Shown: positions 11,573 through 23,080, numbered from the stretch's first letter. The stretch is 64,000 bases of DNA from Providencia vermicola (GCF_010748935.1 NZ_CP048796.1:2235001-2299000); one strand, 5' to 3'. Program-made: numbers and translations. Notes: generated by a model from the sequence alone, not told the origin.

Positions 11573-12742
11573 ATGTTTGAGCTGCTGTTTCTGTTGTTAC
11601 CTGTCGCGGCTGCATACGGCTGGTATATGGGGCGTCGAAGCGCTCAACAAGACAAGCAGCAACATGCTAATCGCCTGTCACGAGACTATGTGACGGGTGT
11701 TAACTTTCTTTTGTCAAATCAGCAAGATAAAGCTGTTGACCTCTTTCTCGATATGTTGAAAGAGGATAGCTCCGCATTTGAAGCACATCTCACATTAGGT
11801 AATTTATTTCGCTCCCGAGGTGAGGTTGAACGAGCAATCCGAATTCATCAATCGCTTGTTGAAAGTGCATCATTATCTTTTGAACAACGTCTTTTAGCCA
11901 CTCAGCAACTCGGCCGTGATTATATGGCGGCAGGGGTTTATGATCGCGCTGAAAATATGTTTCAGCAATTAACTGATGAGGTCGATTTTAAGCAAAATGC
12001 CTTGCAGTCATTACTCAGTATTTTCCAACTGACTAGTGAATGGAGTAAGGCTATCGAGATTGCCACCAAATTAGTTAAATTGGGTAATGAAGAGCAACGT
12101 GAAAATATTGCGCATTTCTATTGTGAGCTAGCTAGCCAACATCTTAGCAGTGACGACCTTGATGGTGCATTAAGCTTACTCAATAAGGCAGAACAGGCCG
12201 ATAAAACCTGTGCTCGTGTGTCGATTATGAAAGGGCGCATTTTTATTGAGCAAGGGCAGTATGACAAAGCCATTGCGGTCCTAAAACAAGTTTATGAACA
12301 AGACAGAGAGCTGGTGGCTGAAACCTTGCCTTTATTGCATGATTGCTACCAACAAACTGCGAATATCGAAGATTGGGAAACGTACTTACGTCAATGTGTT
12401 GCTGGCAATACGGGCGCAATTGCTGAACTTTACTTAGCCGATATTATTGTTGATAAACAAAATCATGAGGCTGCTGCAAGTTATATTAATGATCAGATTC
12501 AACGCCATCCCACCATGCGATTATTTTATCGCTTAATGGATTACCACCTACAAGAAGCGGAAGAAGGGCGAGCAAAAGAAAGCTTAATCCTGTTACGCAA
12601 AATGGTAGGTGAGCAAATTAGAACTAAACCCGATTACCGTTGCCACAAATGTGGTTTTACCTCACATTCGTTATATTGGCATTGCCCATCTTGCCGTTCA
12701 TGGGACACAATCAAACCAATTCGTGGATTAGATGGACAGTGA
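11573..12742 (+). CDS. lapB: LapB, TPR protein regulating LPS synthesis
   Basis: LapB (YciM) is an essential inner-membrane-anchored TPR protein that brings LpxC to FtsH for degradation and so balances LPS and phospholipid synthesis. 389 aa, the E. coli length. There is an N-terminal membrane anchor (about residues 2-18), a long helical TPR array, and a C-terminal rubredoxin-like metal site with CHKCGF and CPSC. It follows lapA by 6 bp. A matS site overlaps its stop codon. Confidence 0.97.
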   Translation: MFELLFLLLPVAAAYGWYMGRRSAQQDKQQHANRLSRDYVTGVNFLLSNQQDKAVDLFLDMLKEDSSAFEAHLTLGNLFRSRGEVERAIRIHQSLVESASLSFEQRLLATQQLGRDYMAAGVYDRAENMFQQLTDEVDFKQNALQSLLSIFQLTSEWSKAIEIATKLVKLGNEEQRENIAHFYCELASQHLSSDDLDGALSLLNKAEQADKTCARVSIMKGRIFIEQGQYDKAIAVLKQVYEQDRELVAETLPLLHDCYQQTANIEDWETYLRQCVAGNTGAIAELYLADIIVDKQNHEAAASYINDQIQRHPTMRLFYRLMDYHLQEAEEGRAKESLILLRKMVGEQIRTKPDYRCHKCGFTSHSLYWHCPSCRSWDTIKPIRGLDGQ

Positions 12743-12751
12743 CAGTGTCAC
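12739..12751. other. matS site (MatP binding)
   Basis: GTGACAGTGTCAC fits the MatP consensus GTGACRNYGTCAC exactly. It spans the lapB stop. MatP organises the Ter macrodomain in enterobacteria. Confidence 0.85.
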
Positions 12752-12783
12752 TTTTTACCAAATATGATTAAGGCTACAACTAA

Positions 12784-13515
12784 ATGATTTCTTCAACAGA
12801 AAACCACGCTCGTGTATCTACTCACTCGCCAGTCATTGTTGCACTCGACTATGAAGATGTAGACGCTGCATTGGCGTTTGTTGACCTAATTGATCCCCGT
12901 GAATGCCGTTTGAAAGTCGGTAAAGAGATGTTTACCTTTAATGGCCCGCACTTTGTCAAGTCACTGCATCAACGAGGCTTTGAGGTTTTCCTTGATTTGA
13001 AATTCCACGATATCCCAAATACCGTTGCTCGTGCAGTCGCTGCGGCAGCAGAGATGGGGGTTTGGATGGTGAACGTTCATGCAGGTGGTGGCAGCCGTAT
13101 GATGGAAGCCGCCCGAAAAGCATTAGAGCCTTATGGTAAAGAAGCGCCATTATTAACAGCAGTTACCGTTTTAACCAGTATGGATCAATCTGATTTGCTG
13201 GGGGTTGGTATTAATGCGACACCGGCAGAGCATGCTGAACGTTTGGCATTATTGACGAAAGAGTGTGGTTTAGATGGTGTCGTGTGTTCAGCGCACGAGG
13301 CAAAAAGATTAAAATCATTGTGTGGTCGTGATTTTAAATTAGTCACGCCAGGCATTCGCCCTGTAGGAAGTGATGTGGGTGACCAACGTCGTATCATGAC
13401 GCCACAAGATGCATTACAAGCAGGGGTTGATTATATGGTGATTGGTCGGCCGATCACTCGTAGCGATAACCCTGCATTAGCATTACAGCAAATCAACCAA
13501 TCGATTAAGGCTTGA
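12784..13515 (+). CDS. pyrF: Orotidine 5'-phosphate decarboxylase
   Basis: Makes UMP from OMP in pyrimidine synthesis. 243 aa. The catalytic Lys/Asp tetrad segment reads [10 protein letters not shown], and the phosphate-binding end reads TPGIRP and later [10 protein letters not shown]. Starts ATG at 12784 after a TAAGG site. Its stop overlaps the region of the next start, and yciH follows within 2-3 bp, as in E. coli. Confidence 0.98.
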   Translation: MISSTENHARVSTHSPVIVALDYEDVDAALAFVDLIDPRECRLKVGKEMFTFNGPHFVKSLHQRGFEVFLDLKFHDIPNTVARAVAAAAEMGVWMVNVHAGGGSRMMEAARKALEPYGKEAPLLTAVTVLTSMDQSDLLGVGINATPAEHAERLALLTKECGLDGVVCSAHEAKRLKSLCGRDFKLVTPGIRPVGSDVGDQRRIMTPQDALQAGVDYMVIGRPITRSDNPALALQQINQSIKA

Positions 13516-13517
13516 GT

Positions 13518-13844
13518 ATGAGTGATTCAAATAGTCGCCTAGTCTATAGCACTGAGAGTGGGCGAATAGAACAAGAGAAGCCAAAAATCCAACGCCCTAA
13601 AGGAGACGGTATTGTTAGGATCCGTCGTGAAACGGCTGGGCGTAAAGGTAAGGGCGTTTGTATTGTTACCGGACTTGACCTAGACGATGGCGAACTGGCA
13701 AAACTGGCTGCGGAATTGAAGAAAAAGTGCGGTTGTGGCGGCTCAGTAAAAGACGGTGATATTGAGATCCAAGGCGATAAACGCGACATAATCAAACAAC
13801 TTTTAGAAGCAAAAGGCTATCACGTTAAGTTAGCGGGTGGCTGA
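13518..13844 (+). CDS. yciH: SUI1-family translation factor YciH
   Basis: A small eIF1/SUI1-fold protein that influences start-site selection at initiation. The ATG at 13518 gives 108 aa starting MSDSNSRLVYS, the E. coli N-terminus. A TTG two codons upstream is in frame but unneeded. The SUI1 core has KKKCGCGGSVKDG and EIQGDKRD. Translationally coupled to pyrF. A terminator follows. Confidence 0.95.
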   Translation: MSDSNSRLVYSTESGRIEQEKPKIQRPKGDGIVRIRRETAGRKGKGVCIVTGLDLDDGELAKLAAELKKKCGCGGSVKDGDIEIQGDKRDIIKQLLEAKGYHVKLAGG

Positions 13845-13854
13845 TCGTAATACA

Positions 13855-13878
13855 GGCTAAGGGGAAAGCCCCTTAGCC
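13855..13878. terminator. Shared terminator between yciH and osmB
   Basis: 10-bp stem GGCTAAGGGG paired with CCCCTTAGCC, loop AAAG, between two convergent genes. Confidence 0.7.
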
Positions 13879-13884
13879 ATGAAT

Positions 13885-14103
13885 TTATTTTCCGACTTGA
13901 TGTCCAATAATCCCACCAACAGCAGCGCCACCAACAGTTCCTAGTGTGCTACCTCCCGTTAGGATTGCCCCACCTACGGCACCTACGCCAGCACCTACAG
14001 CGGTATTCTTGTCTCGTTTTGACATATTTGAGCATGCACTCAGGCTAATAGCGATAATAGTGGCTAAAGCGAATGTCGTAACGCGTTTACTTGTCGTGTT
14101 CAT
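13885..14103 (-). CDS. osmB: Osmotically inducible lipoprotein OsmB
   Basis: From the ATG at 14103 the protein is 72 aa, the length of E. coli OsmB. It has a lipoprotein signal ending in the lipobox LSAC, then a glycine-zipper region (GAGVGAVGGAIL and VGGAAVGGIIG) typical of OsmB/SlyB proteins. It should be an outer-membrane lipoprotein induced by osmotic stress and stationary phase. An upstream in-frame start (14136) would spoil the signal peptide and is rejected. Confidence 0.92.
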   Translation of the reverse strand: MNTTSKRVTTFALATIIAISLSACSNMSKRDKNTAVGAGVGAVGGAILTGGSTLGTVGGAAVGGIIGHQVGK

Positions 14104-14243
14104 TTTAGTGACTCCGAGTTTTGTGGACGTAACCAAATTATCACAATCAGTAATTATACGAATCAGAATTATCGGGAATTAATATCTATAAAAAACGGAA
14201 ATATAACTAAGTGTTGTAGACTAAATAAGACGGCAATAAAACA

Positions 14244-14272
14244 ATATGCTACTGATAAAATCAGTAGCATAT
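14244..14272 (-). terminator. rnb terminator
   Basis: ATATGCTACTGA paired with TCAGTAGCATAT, with a TTGTTTTA tail on the minus strand, about 25 bp after the rnb stop. Confidence 0.75.
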
Positions 14273-14295
14273 TTATAGTATAGTATTAAAAAGAA

Positions 14296-16239
14296 TTATG
14301 CGGCGGGGCGAGCAACAATATTACGTGTTTCCATACGCACTTCGGCGATATTGACATGAATAATATCGTTGAGTTTGTACGCAGGTTCACCTTTAATTAA
14401 TACGCTGCCCGTTTCTTGGCTACATTGTATTTCGTCGCGCACAGCATGTAAGAACGGCGCTGGGATAAAAGCAACAGCACCATTATCGGTGAGTCGGACA
14501 CGAACACCACCACGAGTAATATCGATGATCTCCGCTGGGAAAACTTGGTCAGTCCCCTCAAATGGCTTTAAGAAACGCGCATATAGCCAATCACCGACAT
14601 CGCGTTCAGCCATGCGGTTTGCACGGCGGCGTTCAGCTAATTTTATTGACAACTCTTCTGTTGGCTTATTCGTTGAAGGCTGGCCAGCAATCACAGACTT
14701 TAATAACCGATGGTTAACGATGTCTGTATATTTACGAATCGGTGATGTCCAAGTTGCGTAAGCGTCAAAACCTAAGCCAAAATGCGGGCCGGGTTCACTT
14801 TTCACCTCAGCAAATGTTTGGAAGCGGCGGATACGACTGTCTAAGAATTGGGTCGGTTGTGCATCTAACTGACGACGTAGTTGACGGAAACCTTCCAAAG
14901 TTAGCAATGCGTCCGCGGTCGTTTCGATACCATGATCTTTCAACGTTTGTACGACTTGGTCAATTTGTAATGGTTCAAAGCCCATGTGGACATTAAATAC
15001 ACCAAAACCTAAGCTGTTTTTCAGTTGTATTGCTGCACACAGGTTAGCCGTTATCATGGCTTCTTCGACAATACGATTTGCTGTACGGCGGCTTTCTACA
15101 ATGATATCAATGACATTGCCTTTATCATCTAATAGGAAACGATAATCAGGGCGATCTTTAAACACCAGTGCATTTTGTTGACGCCATTGATGGCGTTTAT
15201 CAGCCATCTCTTTTAGTAACTCGATCTGTTGTTGATCCGCTGGATTAGCTGGCTGCCAACTACCTGTTTTTTCCAACCAATCAGAAACTTCGTCGTAAAC
15301 CAATTTAGATTTAGACTCAACCCAAGCACTAAAGAATTGAATATCTTCAGCGATACTGCCATCTGCTAATATCGTCGTGGCACAGACAAGTGCAGGGCGC
15401 TGCTCATTAGGGCGCAAAGAGCATAGGTTGTCGGATAGCTCACGAGGTAGCATTGGAATGTTAAAACCAGGAAGATAATTGGTATAAGAACGTGCCAAAG
15501 CCAGTTTATCTAATTCACTGCCTTCTTTGATATAACTGGTTGGATCGGCAATAGCAATATAAAGCTTTAGATTACCTTCAGGGGTTCTTTCAACATAGAG
15601 CGCATCATCCATATCTTCCGTGCTGGCACTATCGATAGTGACAAAATGAAGGTGAGTGAGGTCAATGCGTTCAATGCCTTCATCGTCACGTTCACTATCC
15701 ACCATTTGTGGCTCTGCACGATCAAGTTGATGACGACGCAGTGTTACCCACCAAGGCGCAAAATGGTCTTCACCATCCGTAATGAATTCTGTAATGTCAG
15801 CGTAAAAACCTTTATCACCTTTTAAGGGGTGACGACGCATTTCAGCAACAACCCAATCTCCTTGTGCAAATTCATGGGTAACGTCTTTGGTTGGGCGGCA
15901 AGAAATCGTATCTTTTAGTAGCGGATGATCTGGAATAACGAATAAACGGTTATCATTATCTTTTTTCTGAATTCGACCTACAAAACGCGTGAGAAAAGGT
16001 TCGACAAGTTCTTCTGGCTCAGCGAATTCACGGTCTTTATCGGTATGAATAGCAGCCACAACACGGTCACCATGCATGACTTTCTTCATCTGCGGAGGAG
16101 GTACAAAGTAGCTTTTTTGTCCATCTACTTCGAGAAAACCGAAACCTTTGTCGGTACTTTTTATCAAACCCTCAACTCGTGGGGTTTGAGAATGTAGCTG
16201 CTGTTTGAGTTGCGCGAGCAATGGGTTGTCTTGAAACAT
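14296..16239 (-). CDS. rnb: Exoribonuclease II
   Basis: Processive 3'-5' exoribonuclease for single-stranded RNA. 647 aa against 644 in E. coli. It has cold-shock domains at the N-terminus ([17 protein letters not shown]), the RNB catalytic domain with [16 protein letters not shown] (metal-binding aspartates), and a C-terminal S1 domain. Begins [15 protein letters not shown], nearly as in E. coli. The gene order osmB-rnb is conserved. Confidence 0.97.
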   Translation of the reverse strand: MFQDNPLLAQLKQQLHSQTPRVEGLIKSTDKGFGFLEVDGQKSYFVPPPQMKKVMHGDRVVAAIHTDKDREFAEPEELVEPFLTRFVGRIQKKDNDNRLFVIPDHPLLKDTISCRPTKDVTHEFAQGDWVVAEMRRHPLKGDKGFYADITEFITDGEDHFAPWWVTLRRHQLDRAEPQMVDSERDDEGIERIDLTHLHFVTIDSASTEDMDDALYVERTPEGNLKLYIAIADPTSYIKEGSELDKLALARSYTNYLPGFNIPMLPRELSDNLCSLRPNEQRPALVCATTILADGSIAEDIQFFSAWVESKSKLVYDEVSDWLEKTGSWQPANPADQQQIELLKEMADKRHQWRQQNALVFKDRPDYRFLLDDKGNVIDIIVESRRTANRIVEEAMITANLCAAIQLKNSLGFGVFNVHMGFEPLQIDQVVQTLKDHGIETTADALLTLEGFRQLRRQLDAQPTQFLDSRIRRFQTFAEVKSEPGPHFGLGFDAYATWTSPIRKYTDIVNHRLLKSVIAGQPSTNKPTEELSIKLAERRRANRMAERDVGDWLYARFLKPFEGTDQVFPAEIIDITRGGVRVRLTDNGAVAFIPAPFLHAVRDEIQCSQETGSVLIKGEPAYKLNDIIHVNIAEVRMETRNIVARPAA

Positions 16240-16347
16240 ACTTACCGTTTTTATGGAGGTTGAGTTTGACTCCCATTGTTACGTAAGACAAAGTCTTAGA
16301 GCAAGAAAAAATTGCATCGTGAACAAATTACTGGGAGCAGTGTAATA

Positions 16348-16989
16348 TTAATTTTCAGGGTAAACTTTATCTTTAAATTCGCATAAGTCTTCGATAATGC
16401 AAGAACCACAACGAGGCTTACGAGCAATACAGGTATAGCGACCATGCAAAATAAACCAATGGTGGCAATCGACTTTAAACTCAGCGGGGACGACTTTTAG
16501 GAGCTTTTCTTCCACTTCGACAACATTTTTACCCGGTGCAAAGTTAGTTCGATTACAGACCCTAAAAATATGGGTATCAACAGCGATAGTTGGCCAACCA
16601 AATGCTGTATTTAGAACAACATTGGCCGTTTTGCGACCCACGCCGGGTAAGGCTTCGAGCGCGGCACGATCTTCGGGCACTTGGCTGTTATGTTTTTCAA
16701 TTAAGATCTTACAAGTTTTAATCACACTTTCCGCTTTGGTGTTAAATAGCCCAATGGTTTTTATATATTCTTTGATGCCATCAACACCTAGCGCCAACAT
16801 AGCTTCAGGTGTATTTGCTACCGGATATAATTTAGCGGTTGCTTTGTTAACACTAACATCCGTGGCTTGTGCTGATAGCAAAACAGCGATCAGCAGCTCG
16901 AAAGGGGAATTAAATTGTAATTCCGTTGTTGGATTGGGATTGTTATCGCGTAAACGAGTTAATATCTCAATACGTTTTGATTTATTCAT
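16348..16989 (-). CDS. nth: Endonuclease III
   Basis: DNA glycosylase and AP lyase for oxidised pyrimidines. 213 aa (E. coli 211). The helix-hairpin-helix LPGVGRKTANVVL contains the catalytic Lys, the catalytic Asp lies in AVDTHIFRVCNRT, and the C-terminal [4Fe-4S] loop has C-x6-C-x2-C-x5-C (CIARKPRCGSCIIEDLC). It is the last gene of the rsx operon, 15 bp after rsxE, as in E. coli. Confidence 0.97.
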   Translation of the reverse strand: MNKSKRIEILTRLRDNNPNPTTELQFNSPFELLIAVLLSAQATDVSVNKATAKLYPVANTPEAMLALGVDGIKEYIKTIGLFNTKAESVIKTCKILIEKHNSQVPEDRAALEALPGVGRKTANVVLNTAFGWPTIAVDTHIFRVCNRTNFAPGKNVVEVEEKLLKVVPAEFKVDCHHWFILHGRYTCIARKPRCGSCIIEDLCEFKDKVYPEN

Positions 16990-17004
16990 AGCTCACAATC
17001 AATT

Positions 17005-17721
17005 TTATCTAGAAATATGGCTGCCGCATCCTTGTTCTTTTGGGTATTCACGTTCAGGTTGCAGACCTGACTTGAGAGCGGCTCGTTTTTTCATTTTTTC
17101 ATCAATTAAATATTTACCCGCAAGCATTAATGCTAGACCGATAAAAGCACCCGGTGGCAGCATAGCGAGTAAAAACGGAGAGTCAAGCTGTAACACTTCA
17201 ATTCTTAATGATTTAGCCCATGGCCCTAAAAGTAAATCTGCACCATCAAATAACGTGCCATTGCCTAAAATTTCACGCATAGCGCCGAGAACAAGTAAAG
17301 CCGCGGTAGCCCCTAATCCCATAGCAAGTCCATCAACGGCTGAAAGTGGCACTGGATTCCTTGATGCATAGGCTTCCGCGCGGCCAATAACAATACAGTT
17401 TGTCACAATCAGGGGAATAAAAATGCCTAAAGACTCATAGAGGCCGAAAGCATAAGCATTAATTAACATCTGTACGGCGCTAACAACAGAAGCAATAATC
17501 ATGACATAAATAGGTATACGGATTTCACTCGGTACCCAACGACGAAATGCCGAGACAGCCACATTGGTACAGATTAATACCAGTGTTGTGGCAAGCCCAA
17601 GTCCTAGTGCATTGGTTGCTGTTGATGAAACCGCGAGTAAAGGGCATAGCCCTAAAAGTTGTACCAGCGCTGAGTTATTTTTCCATAAGCCTTGGGCAAA
17701 AAGTTCTTTAGATTCACTCAT
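17005..17721 (-). CDS. rsxE: Electron transport complex subunit RsxE
   Basis: Integral membrane subunit of the Rsx/Rnf complex, which moves electrons between NADH and ferredoxin-type carriers and in E. coli keeps SoxR reduced. 238 aa with about six transmembrane segments. Typical NqrD/RnfE motifs include [12 protein letters not shown] at the start and [16 protein letters not shown] in the middle. Starts 2 bp after the rsxG stop. Confidence 0.95.
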   Translation of the reverse strand: MSESKELFAQGLWKNNSALVQLLGLCPLLAVSSTATNALGLGLATTLVLICTNVAVSAFRRWVPSEIRIPIYVMIIASVVSAVQMLINAYAFGLYESLGIFIPLIVTNCIVIGRAEAYASRNPVPLSAVDGLAMGLGATAALLVLGAMREILGNGTLFDGADLLLGPWAKSLRIEVLQLDSPFLLAMLPPGAFIGLALMLAGKYLIDEKMKKRAALKSGLQPEREYPKEQGCGSHISR

Positions 17722-17723
17722 GA

Positions 17724-18350
17724 TTATTCAGCTCCACAAATTGGGTAACTTGATAGATTTTGTGGTATTTTTTGCATAAAAACAGCAGTGCGCTTAGTGG
17801 CATTCACAACCGCTCTTGGCGTTATTGTCGCACCCGTAAATTGATCAAAATTACCACCATCTTTTTTTACCGCCCATTTAGGGTCCTGCTCAGAAGCAAC
17901 GTTACCTGTTAATAGCGTGATCCAATCGGAAATTCGAGTTTCAATTTTATCGCCGAGTCCGGGGGTTTCATGATGTTCAGTCACCCTAACACCAAGGACA
18001 TTACCGTTAAAATCAGTGCCAACTAATAGATGTATCGCGCCAGAATAGCCATCAGGCGCAATCGATTCGAGAGCGGCGGCGACAGGTTCACCATTCTTTC
18101 GCGCAATGTACAGTCGATGGGGTTGTTTACCGCCAAGTTGGGCCTCAGCACCGACTAAATAACACTCTTGTCCTAAATCATTATCATATAAATGGGTTGG
18201 CACGACTTGGTCAAGTAATTGCTTTTGCACAATCGCCGCTTGTTGAGCAATGGTATCCTTAGTTAACGTATAAACCGTAGCACTGAGAGCCGTTGTACCT
18301 GCTGCAAATAGCGCCAAAATAGCCCCATGACGGCGCATCGTATTCAACAT
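17724..18350 (-). CDS. rsxG: Electron transport complex subunit RsxG
   Basis: Periplasm-facing flavoprotein subunit. 208 aa with one N-terminal membrane segment (about residues 10-28). The covalent FMN attachment motif reads [11 protein letters not shown], with the second Thr of TGAT as the attachment site. The [12 protein letters not shown] motif is typical of RnfG. Lies between rsxD and rsxE, all on the minus strand. Confidence 0.95.
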   Translation of the reverse strand: MLNTMRRHGAILALFAAGTTALSATVYTLTKDTIAQQAAIVQKQLLDQVVPTHLYDNDLGQECYLVGAEAQLGGKQPHRLYIARKNGEPVAAALESIAPDGYSGAIHLLVGTDFNGNVLGVRVTEHHETPGLGDKIETRISDWITLLTGNVASEQDPKWAVKKDGGNFDQFTGATITPRAVVNATKRTAVFMQKIPQNLSSYPICGAE

Positions 18351-18359
18351 ACAGCCTCC

Positions 18360-19445
18360 TTACTTATGTCCATGCCCGTATGCACGGGGTTGCGTATAGT
18401 GGTCAATGAGAGGAACGGTAATGTTGGTTAATAAGACAGCAAAAGCGACGGCATCGGGATAACCACCATAAACACGAATTAACCATACTAATAAACCAAT
18501 CATCACACCATAAATGAGGCGACCTTTTGGTGTTGTGGAGGCTGTTACCGGGTCAGTTGCAATAAAGAAGGCCCCTAACATAGTTGCGCCTGAGAGTAAT
18601 TGCACTAAAGGTGGAGAGTAGCGCTCAGAATCGATTAACCAGCTTACGATTGCACAAAATGCCAATGTAGCGAGAAATGCAACAGGGATTTGCCAACTGA
18701 TAATACGGCGATTCAACATGATTACGCCACCGACTAAATAGGCAATATTCACCCATTGCCAGCCAATACCAGCGAGAGAGCCTTGCAAAATAGGCTGCTG
18801 TAAAACATCTGAAATAGGATGAGTTAAAAGCCCTGTTTTAAAACTGTCTAATGGGGTTGCTTGGCTCATTCCATCGACACCCATTCGTAAGGCATCAAGC
18901 GTAACTCCAGTTGGGGTATGCCCTGTAAAAATAATTGATAGACTTTCTAATGCATTGATATTTAAAGTCTGTAACTCATGGGGAGGTAACCAACTGGTCA
19001 TTTGTACGGGAAATGAAATTAAGAGTACAACATAACCGACCATAGCAGGGTTAAATGGGTTTTGTCCTAATCCACCATAGCATTGTTTTGCAATAATTAT
19101 CGCGAAAGCTGTTCCTAAAACGATCATCCACCACGGCGCTAATGGCGGTAGGCTAATACCTAATAATAGCGCCGTTACAACCGCAGAGTTATCTTTGAGT
19201 ACATTCAATACAGGCTTTTGACGAAGGCGAATAGCAATGCCCTCGACGATAATGGCCGTGATTATGGCTAAAACAATTTGATAGAGAGTACCAATACCAA
19301 AAAAGTAAATTTGTGCCGCAATACCAGGCAAAGCGGCCAATATCACCCATAGCATAACAAGGCTAGTGCTTTGATTATCATGGGTAAATGGAGCGCTTGC
19401 AATTTTCAAACGGCGATTATTTGGGTCAATAGGCCTAAATTTCAT
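18360..19445 (-). CDS. rsxD: Electron transport complex subunit RsxD
   Basis: 361-aa membrane subunit of the NqrB/RnfD family with many transmembrane segments. The covalent FMN site is in [15 protein letters not shown], and [15 protein letters not shown] is the conserved second motif. Follows rsxC by 13 bp. Same order as E. coli. Confidence 0.95.
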   Translation of the reverse strand: MKFRPIDPNNRRLKIASAPFTHDNQSTSLVMLWVILAALPGIAAQIYFFGIGTLYQIVLAIITAIIVEGIAIRLRQKPVLNVLKDNSAVVTALLLGISLPPLAPWWMIVLGTAFAIIIAKQCYGGLGQNPFNPAMVGYVVLLISFPVQMTSWLPPHELQTLNINALESLSIIFTGHTPTGVTLDALRMGVDGMSQATPLDSFKTGLLTHPISDVLQQPILQGSLAGIGWQWVNIAYLVGGVIMLNRRIISWQIPVAFLATLAFCAIVSWLIDSERYSPPLVQLLSGATMLGAFFIATDPVTASTTPKGRLIYGVMIGLLVWLIRVYGGYPDAVAFAVLLTNITVPLIDHYTQPRAYGHGHK

Positions 19446-19458
19446 GGTATTTAATCAC

Positions 19459-22400
19459 TTACTCTGTCATGGTTTGTTCGTTTTGTTTTTGAGCCTGTTT
19501 CGCTTTTACACGAGCTATCGCTGCGGCAACGGCGACTTTACGAGGATCTGTTTCTTCTTCAATTGGCTGCTCAGCAGCAGGGGAAAGCATTTCCTCTTCA
19601 TCGGCTTTCGCGATAAGTTGTGCTTTATCTTGTGCTGCTTTTTTGGCTTTAGCACGGGCAATGGCCGCAGCAACCGCAGCCTTACGTGGATCAACCTCAG
19701 CCGGTTCGTCAGCGCTGGTTGGCTCTGCGCTCTCTGAGGCGGTAGCCTCCTGTTGAGCCGCTTTCTTGGCTTTCGCACGAGCAATAGCGGCGGCAATCGC
19801 TGCCTTACGCGGATCAATCTCAGCCGGTTCGTCAGCGCTGGTTGGTTCAGCGTTCTCTGAGGCGATAGTCTCCTGTTGAGCCGCTTTCTTGGCTTTCGCA
19901 CGAGCAATAGCGGCGGCAACCGCAGCCTTACGTGGATCAACCTCAGCCGGTTCGTCAGCGCTGGTTGGCTCTACGTTCTCTGAGGCGATAGTCTCCTGTT
20001 GAGCCGCTTTTTTGGCTTTCGCACGAGCAATAGCCGCGGCAACCGCTGCCTTACGCGGATCAACCTCAGCCGATTCGTCAGCGCTAGTTGGCTCTGCGCT
20101 CTCTGAGGCAGTAGCCTCCTGTTGAGCCGCTTTTTTGGCTTTTGCACGAGCAATAGCCGCGGCAACCGCAGCCTTACGTGGATCAACCTCAGCCGGTTCG
20201 TCAGCGCTGGTTGGTTCTACGTTCTCAGAGGCGGAAGCCTCCTGTTGAGCCGCTTTTTTAGCTTTCGCACGAGCAATAGCGGCGGCAACCGCTGCCTTAC
20301 GCGGATCAATCTCAGCCGGTTCGTCAGCGCTGGTTGGCTCTGCGCTCTTTGAGGCAGTAGCCTCCTGTTGAGCCGCTTTTTTGGCTTTTGCACGAGCAAT
20401 AGCCGCAGCAACCGCTGCCTTACGCGGATCAACCTCAGCCGGTTCGTCAGCGCCGGTTGGTTCTACGTTCTCTGAGGCAGTAGCCTCCTGTTGAGCCGCT
20501 TTTTTGGCTTTTGCACGAGCAATAGCGGCGGCAACCGCTGCCTTACGCGGATCAACCTCAGCTGGTTCTTCAGCGCTGGTTGGTTCTACGTTCTCTGAGG
20601 CGATAGTCTCCTGTTGAGCCGCTTTCTTGGCTTTTGCACGAGCAATAGCCGCAGCAACCGCTGCCTTACGCGGATCATTCCCATCGTTTGCTTCCGTAGG
20701 TTGAGTGACAGTGTCACCTTTGCTTTCTTGCGCGGCCGCGGCTTTTCTCGCCTTAGCACGAGCAAGTGCAGCGGCTACGGCAGCCTTACGTGGGTCGTTA
20801 GTATTATCTTCTGCTATCATTGTAGCGGCTTGTTTCTCGGCCTGTTTTGCTCTCGCTTGCTCTTTACGTGCCGCTCTTGCGGCAATAACCGCACTGTTAT
20901 CGGGCTCTGCACCTACAATGACATCAATTGCGGATGTGGCAGCTGATTTTTTGGCTTTTACACGAGCAAGGGCTGCGGCAACAGCATCTTTATCGGATGC
21001 CTCCACTTGAACAGCTGATTTTTTATGGCGTTCTTCTCGGGCCAGTTTTTCGCGTTCCATCCGCTGCTGTTTCGCTTCAAAACGTAATTTTGCTTCTGCT
21101 GCCCGTCGTTCCTCTTGCTTAATCTCACGTATTTCTGCTTTTTCTTGTCGGTAATATTGCACGAGAGGAATATTACTTGGACAAACATAGGCGCAAGCGC
21201 CGCATTCTATACAATCAAATAGGTTATGCTTCTGTGCTTTCTCATGCTCTTTACCTTTACTGAACCAATACAGTTGCTGAGGGAGCAGAGCAGCAGGGCA
21301 TGCATCAACACATAAACCACAACGAATACACGCTTCTTCAAGAGGCTTTTGCCCAACCTCTTCGATACTAGGAACCAGTAAACAGTTACAAATCTTAACA
21401 ACGGGCGCGTTAAGGTCAGGCAAAGTAAACCCCATTAATGGGCCACCCATAATGACCATTTGCTCAGTTGCAGGCGTAAAACCCGTCTGTTGTAAAAGGT
21501 GTTGTACAGGGGTACCTAGACGAGTCCAAAAGTTACCCGGAGAGGCGATCGACTCACCCGTTACGGTCACGACACGTTCGATTAAAGGTTGACCATCAAT
21601 CACGGCTCGTTTTATTGCAACCACCGTTCCCACGTTCTGCATTAATACGCCGATTTGAGATGAACGAGCACCGGAGGGAACCTCTTTACCCGTCAAAATT
21701 TTAGTAAGCTGTTTGGCTCCGCCAGAAGGATATTTAGTCGGAATGACCCGAATAAAAATATGCTTATCATGAGTGGTTATTGCTTTTTTTAAAGCCGCAA
21801 TAGCGTCTGGCTTATTGTCTTCAATACCAATAAGAATTTGATCAGGATTGAGTAGGTGTTGCAAAACGCGACAGCCTTCGATGACCTCATCTGCATGTTC
21901 TTGCATGAGGCGATCATCCGCGGTGATATAAGGTTCACATTCCGCGGCATTCACAATTAAGGTCTTGATCGCATCTTTCCCCCCGGCAAGCTTAGAGGCT
22001 GTTGGAAAGCCTGCCCCCCCAAGTCCGGCGATACCTGCTTGTTCAATTTTTTGCAATAGTTGCGCTGGGGTGAGTTGTAAATAATTAGGCTCAGGAAATA
22101 ATTCGCACCAAGTATCTTCGCCATCAGCGTTGAGGCAAACCGACAGTTCTTTTAAGCCAGAAGGGTGAGCGGTAACCATCGGTTTAATTGCGGTGATTGT
22201 ACCGGACGTTGAAGCATGGACAGGTACGGTTCGGCCAACACCACGTGTTAAAGGTTGGCCTTTGAGTACATGATCACCCGCTTTAACAATTAACTCACCT
22301 TCAGGGCCTAAATGCTGTTGTAACGGAATAATAAGCTGCTCAGGGATTGAAGCCACGCGCATTGGAACTTGGCTGGATTGAAGCTTCATTTCAGGTGGAT

Positions 22401-22461
22401 GTATGCCGCCTGAAAAATCCCAAATAGTATCTTTTTTCAGCCAGTTAAATAAATTAAACAT
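19459..22461 (-). CDS. rsxC: Electron transport complex subunit RsxC with expanded C-terminal repeats
   Basis: The NADH/FMN-binding and [4Fe-4S] subunit. From the ATG at 22461 it starts [19 protein letters not shown] like E. coli RsxC and is about 1000 aa, against 740 in E. coli. The first 450 residues hold the RnfC core ([22 protein letters not shown]) and two ferredoxin clusters ([12 protein letters not shown] and [12 protein letters not shown]). After a charged coiled coil come eleven DPRK(A/V)A repeats, eight of them near-identical 41-residue units. ATGs at 22467 and 22461 both overlap the end of rsxB; homology favours the latter. Confidence 0.95.
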   Translation of the reverse strand: MFNLFNWLKKDTIWDFSGGIHPPEMKLQSSQVPMRVASIPEQLIIPLQQHLGPEGELIVKAGDHVLKGQPLTRGVGRTVPVHASTSGTITAIKPMVTAHPSGLKELSVCLNADGEDTWCELFPEPNYLQLTPAQLLQKIEQAGIAGLGGAGFPTASKLAGGKDAIKTLIVNAAECEPYITADDRLMQEHADEVIEGCRVLQHLLNPDQILIGIEDNKPDAIAALKKAITTHDKHIFIRVIPTKYPSGGAKQLTKILTGKEVPSGARSSQIGVLMQNVGTVVAIKRAVIDGQPLIERVVTVTGESIASPGNFWTRLGTPVQHLLQQTGFTPATEQMVIMGGPLMGFTLPDLNAPVVKICNCLLVPSIEEVGQKPLEEACIRCGLCVDACPAALLPQQLYWFSKGKEHEKAQKHNLFDCIECGACAYVCPSNIPLVQYYRQEKAEIREIKQEERRAAEAKLRFEAKQQRMEREKLAREERHKKSAVQVEASDKDAVAAALARVKAKKSAATSAIDVIVGAEPDNSAVIAARAARKEQARAKQAEKQAATMIAEDNTNDPRKAAVAAALARAKARKAAAAQESKGDTVTQPTEANDGNDPRKAAVAAAIARAKAKKAAQQETIASENVEPTSAEEPAEVDPRKAAVAAAIARAKAKKAAQQEATASENVEPTGADEPAEVDPRKAAVAAAIARAKAKKAAQQEATASKSAEPTSADEPAEIDPRKAAVAAAIARAKAKKAAQQEASASENVEPTSADEPAEVDPRKAAVAAAIARAKAKKAAQQEATASESAEPTSADESAEVDPRKAAVAAAIARAKAKKAAQQETIASENVEPTSADEPAEVDPRKAAVAAAIARAKAKKAAQQETIASENAEPTSADEPAEIDPRKAAIAAAIARAKAKKAAQQEATASESAEPTSADEPAEVDPRKAAVAAAIARAKAKKAAQDKAQLIAKADEEEMLSPAAEQPIEEETDPRKVAVAAAIARVKAKQAQKQNEQTMTE
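19690..20680 (-). repeat. 123-bp tandem repeats inside rsxC
   Basis: Eight consecutive in-frame 41-codon units, each coding [20 protein letters not shown] followed by a variable QQE..SE.(V/A)[10 protein letters not shown] linker, flanked by more diverged units on both sides. Neighbouring units differ by only a few bases, which suggests recent expansion and length polymorphism by recombination or slippage. Confidence 0.95.
20705..20717. other. matS site (MatP binding)
   Basis: GTGACAGTGTCAC, an exact GTGACRNYGTCAC match, inside rsxC next to the repeat array and identical to the site at 12,739. Confidence 0.85.
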
Positions 22462-23080
22462 GTGCATCACCTTTTACCGCAGAAAAGGGTGATTTGGGCT
22501 GTTGTTCATTAGCTGACACAGGAATATTTTTAACTGGAATACTGTTTAAATCCCATTTCCAGTTTGCCGTCGTCGTTTTCACGGGAACCAGTTCAATACA
22601 GTCGGTTGGGCAGGGCGCGACACATAGGTCACAACCTGTACACAAGTCTTCAATGACGGTATGCATCGCTCTGGTTGCACCAACAATGGCATCGACAGGA
22701 CATGCTTGGATACATTTGGTGCATCCAATACAGTTTTCCTCATCAATAATGGCAACTTTACGAACGGGATTCTGTGCACTCTCATCGCCGTCAATCGGTT
22801 GAGGGTCGACATTCAGCAGCTCGGAAATTTTCAACATAACTTGCTCGCCGCCGGGGGCACATTTATTGATCATCTCACCATTATTAGCGACGGCTTCCGC
22901 ATAAGGACGACAGCCTGGGTAGCTGCATTGACCACATTGGCTTTGAGGCAAAATCGCATCAATTTTTTCGACAATAGGGTCTTCTTCAACTTTAAAGCGT
23001 AGAGAGGCATAGCCAAGGACTAAACCAAAAATCAGTCCCAAAACAGCTAAAATGCCAATAGCAATCCATAACGACATCAT
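22454..23080 (-). CDS. rsxB: Electron transport complex iron-sulfur subunit RsxB
   Basis: 208 aa. An N-terminal membrane anchor (about residues 4-25) is followed by the RnfB cluster-binding domain ([15 protein letters not shown]) and two 4Fe-4S ferredoxin motifs, [12 protein letters not shown] and [12 protein letters not shown]. The start codon overlaps the rsxA stop by one base, and its end overlaps rsxC, so rsxA-B-C are translationally coupled. Confidence 0.96.
   Translation of the reverse strand: MMSLWIAIGILAVLGLIFGLVLGYASLRFKVEEDPIVEKIDAILPQSQCGQCSYPGCRPYAEAVANNGEMINKCAPGGEQVMLKISELLNVDPQPIDGDESAQNPVRKVAIIDEENCIGCTKCIQACPVDAIVGATRAMHTVIEDLCTGCDLCVAPCPTDCIELVPVKTTTANWKWDLNSIPVKNIPVSANEQQPKSPFSAVKGDAHV
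22608..22615 (+). other. KOPS octamer pointing toward dif
   Basis: GGGCAGGG on the plus strand fits the FtsK-orienting GGGNAGGG pattern and points to higher coordinates, where dif lies. Single octamers can occur by chance. Confidence 0.4.

Noticed and set aside
19515-21400. Many long open frames opposite and out of frame with rsxC, including Arg/Leu-rich and Ser/Phe-rich ones
   Set aside because: They are by-products of the in-frame 123-bp repeats and the codon bias of rsxC; none has its own ribosome-binding site or family traits.
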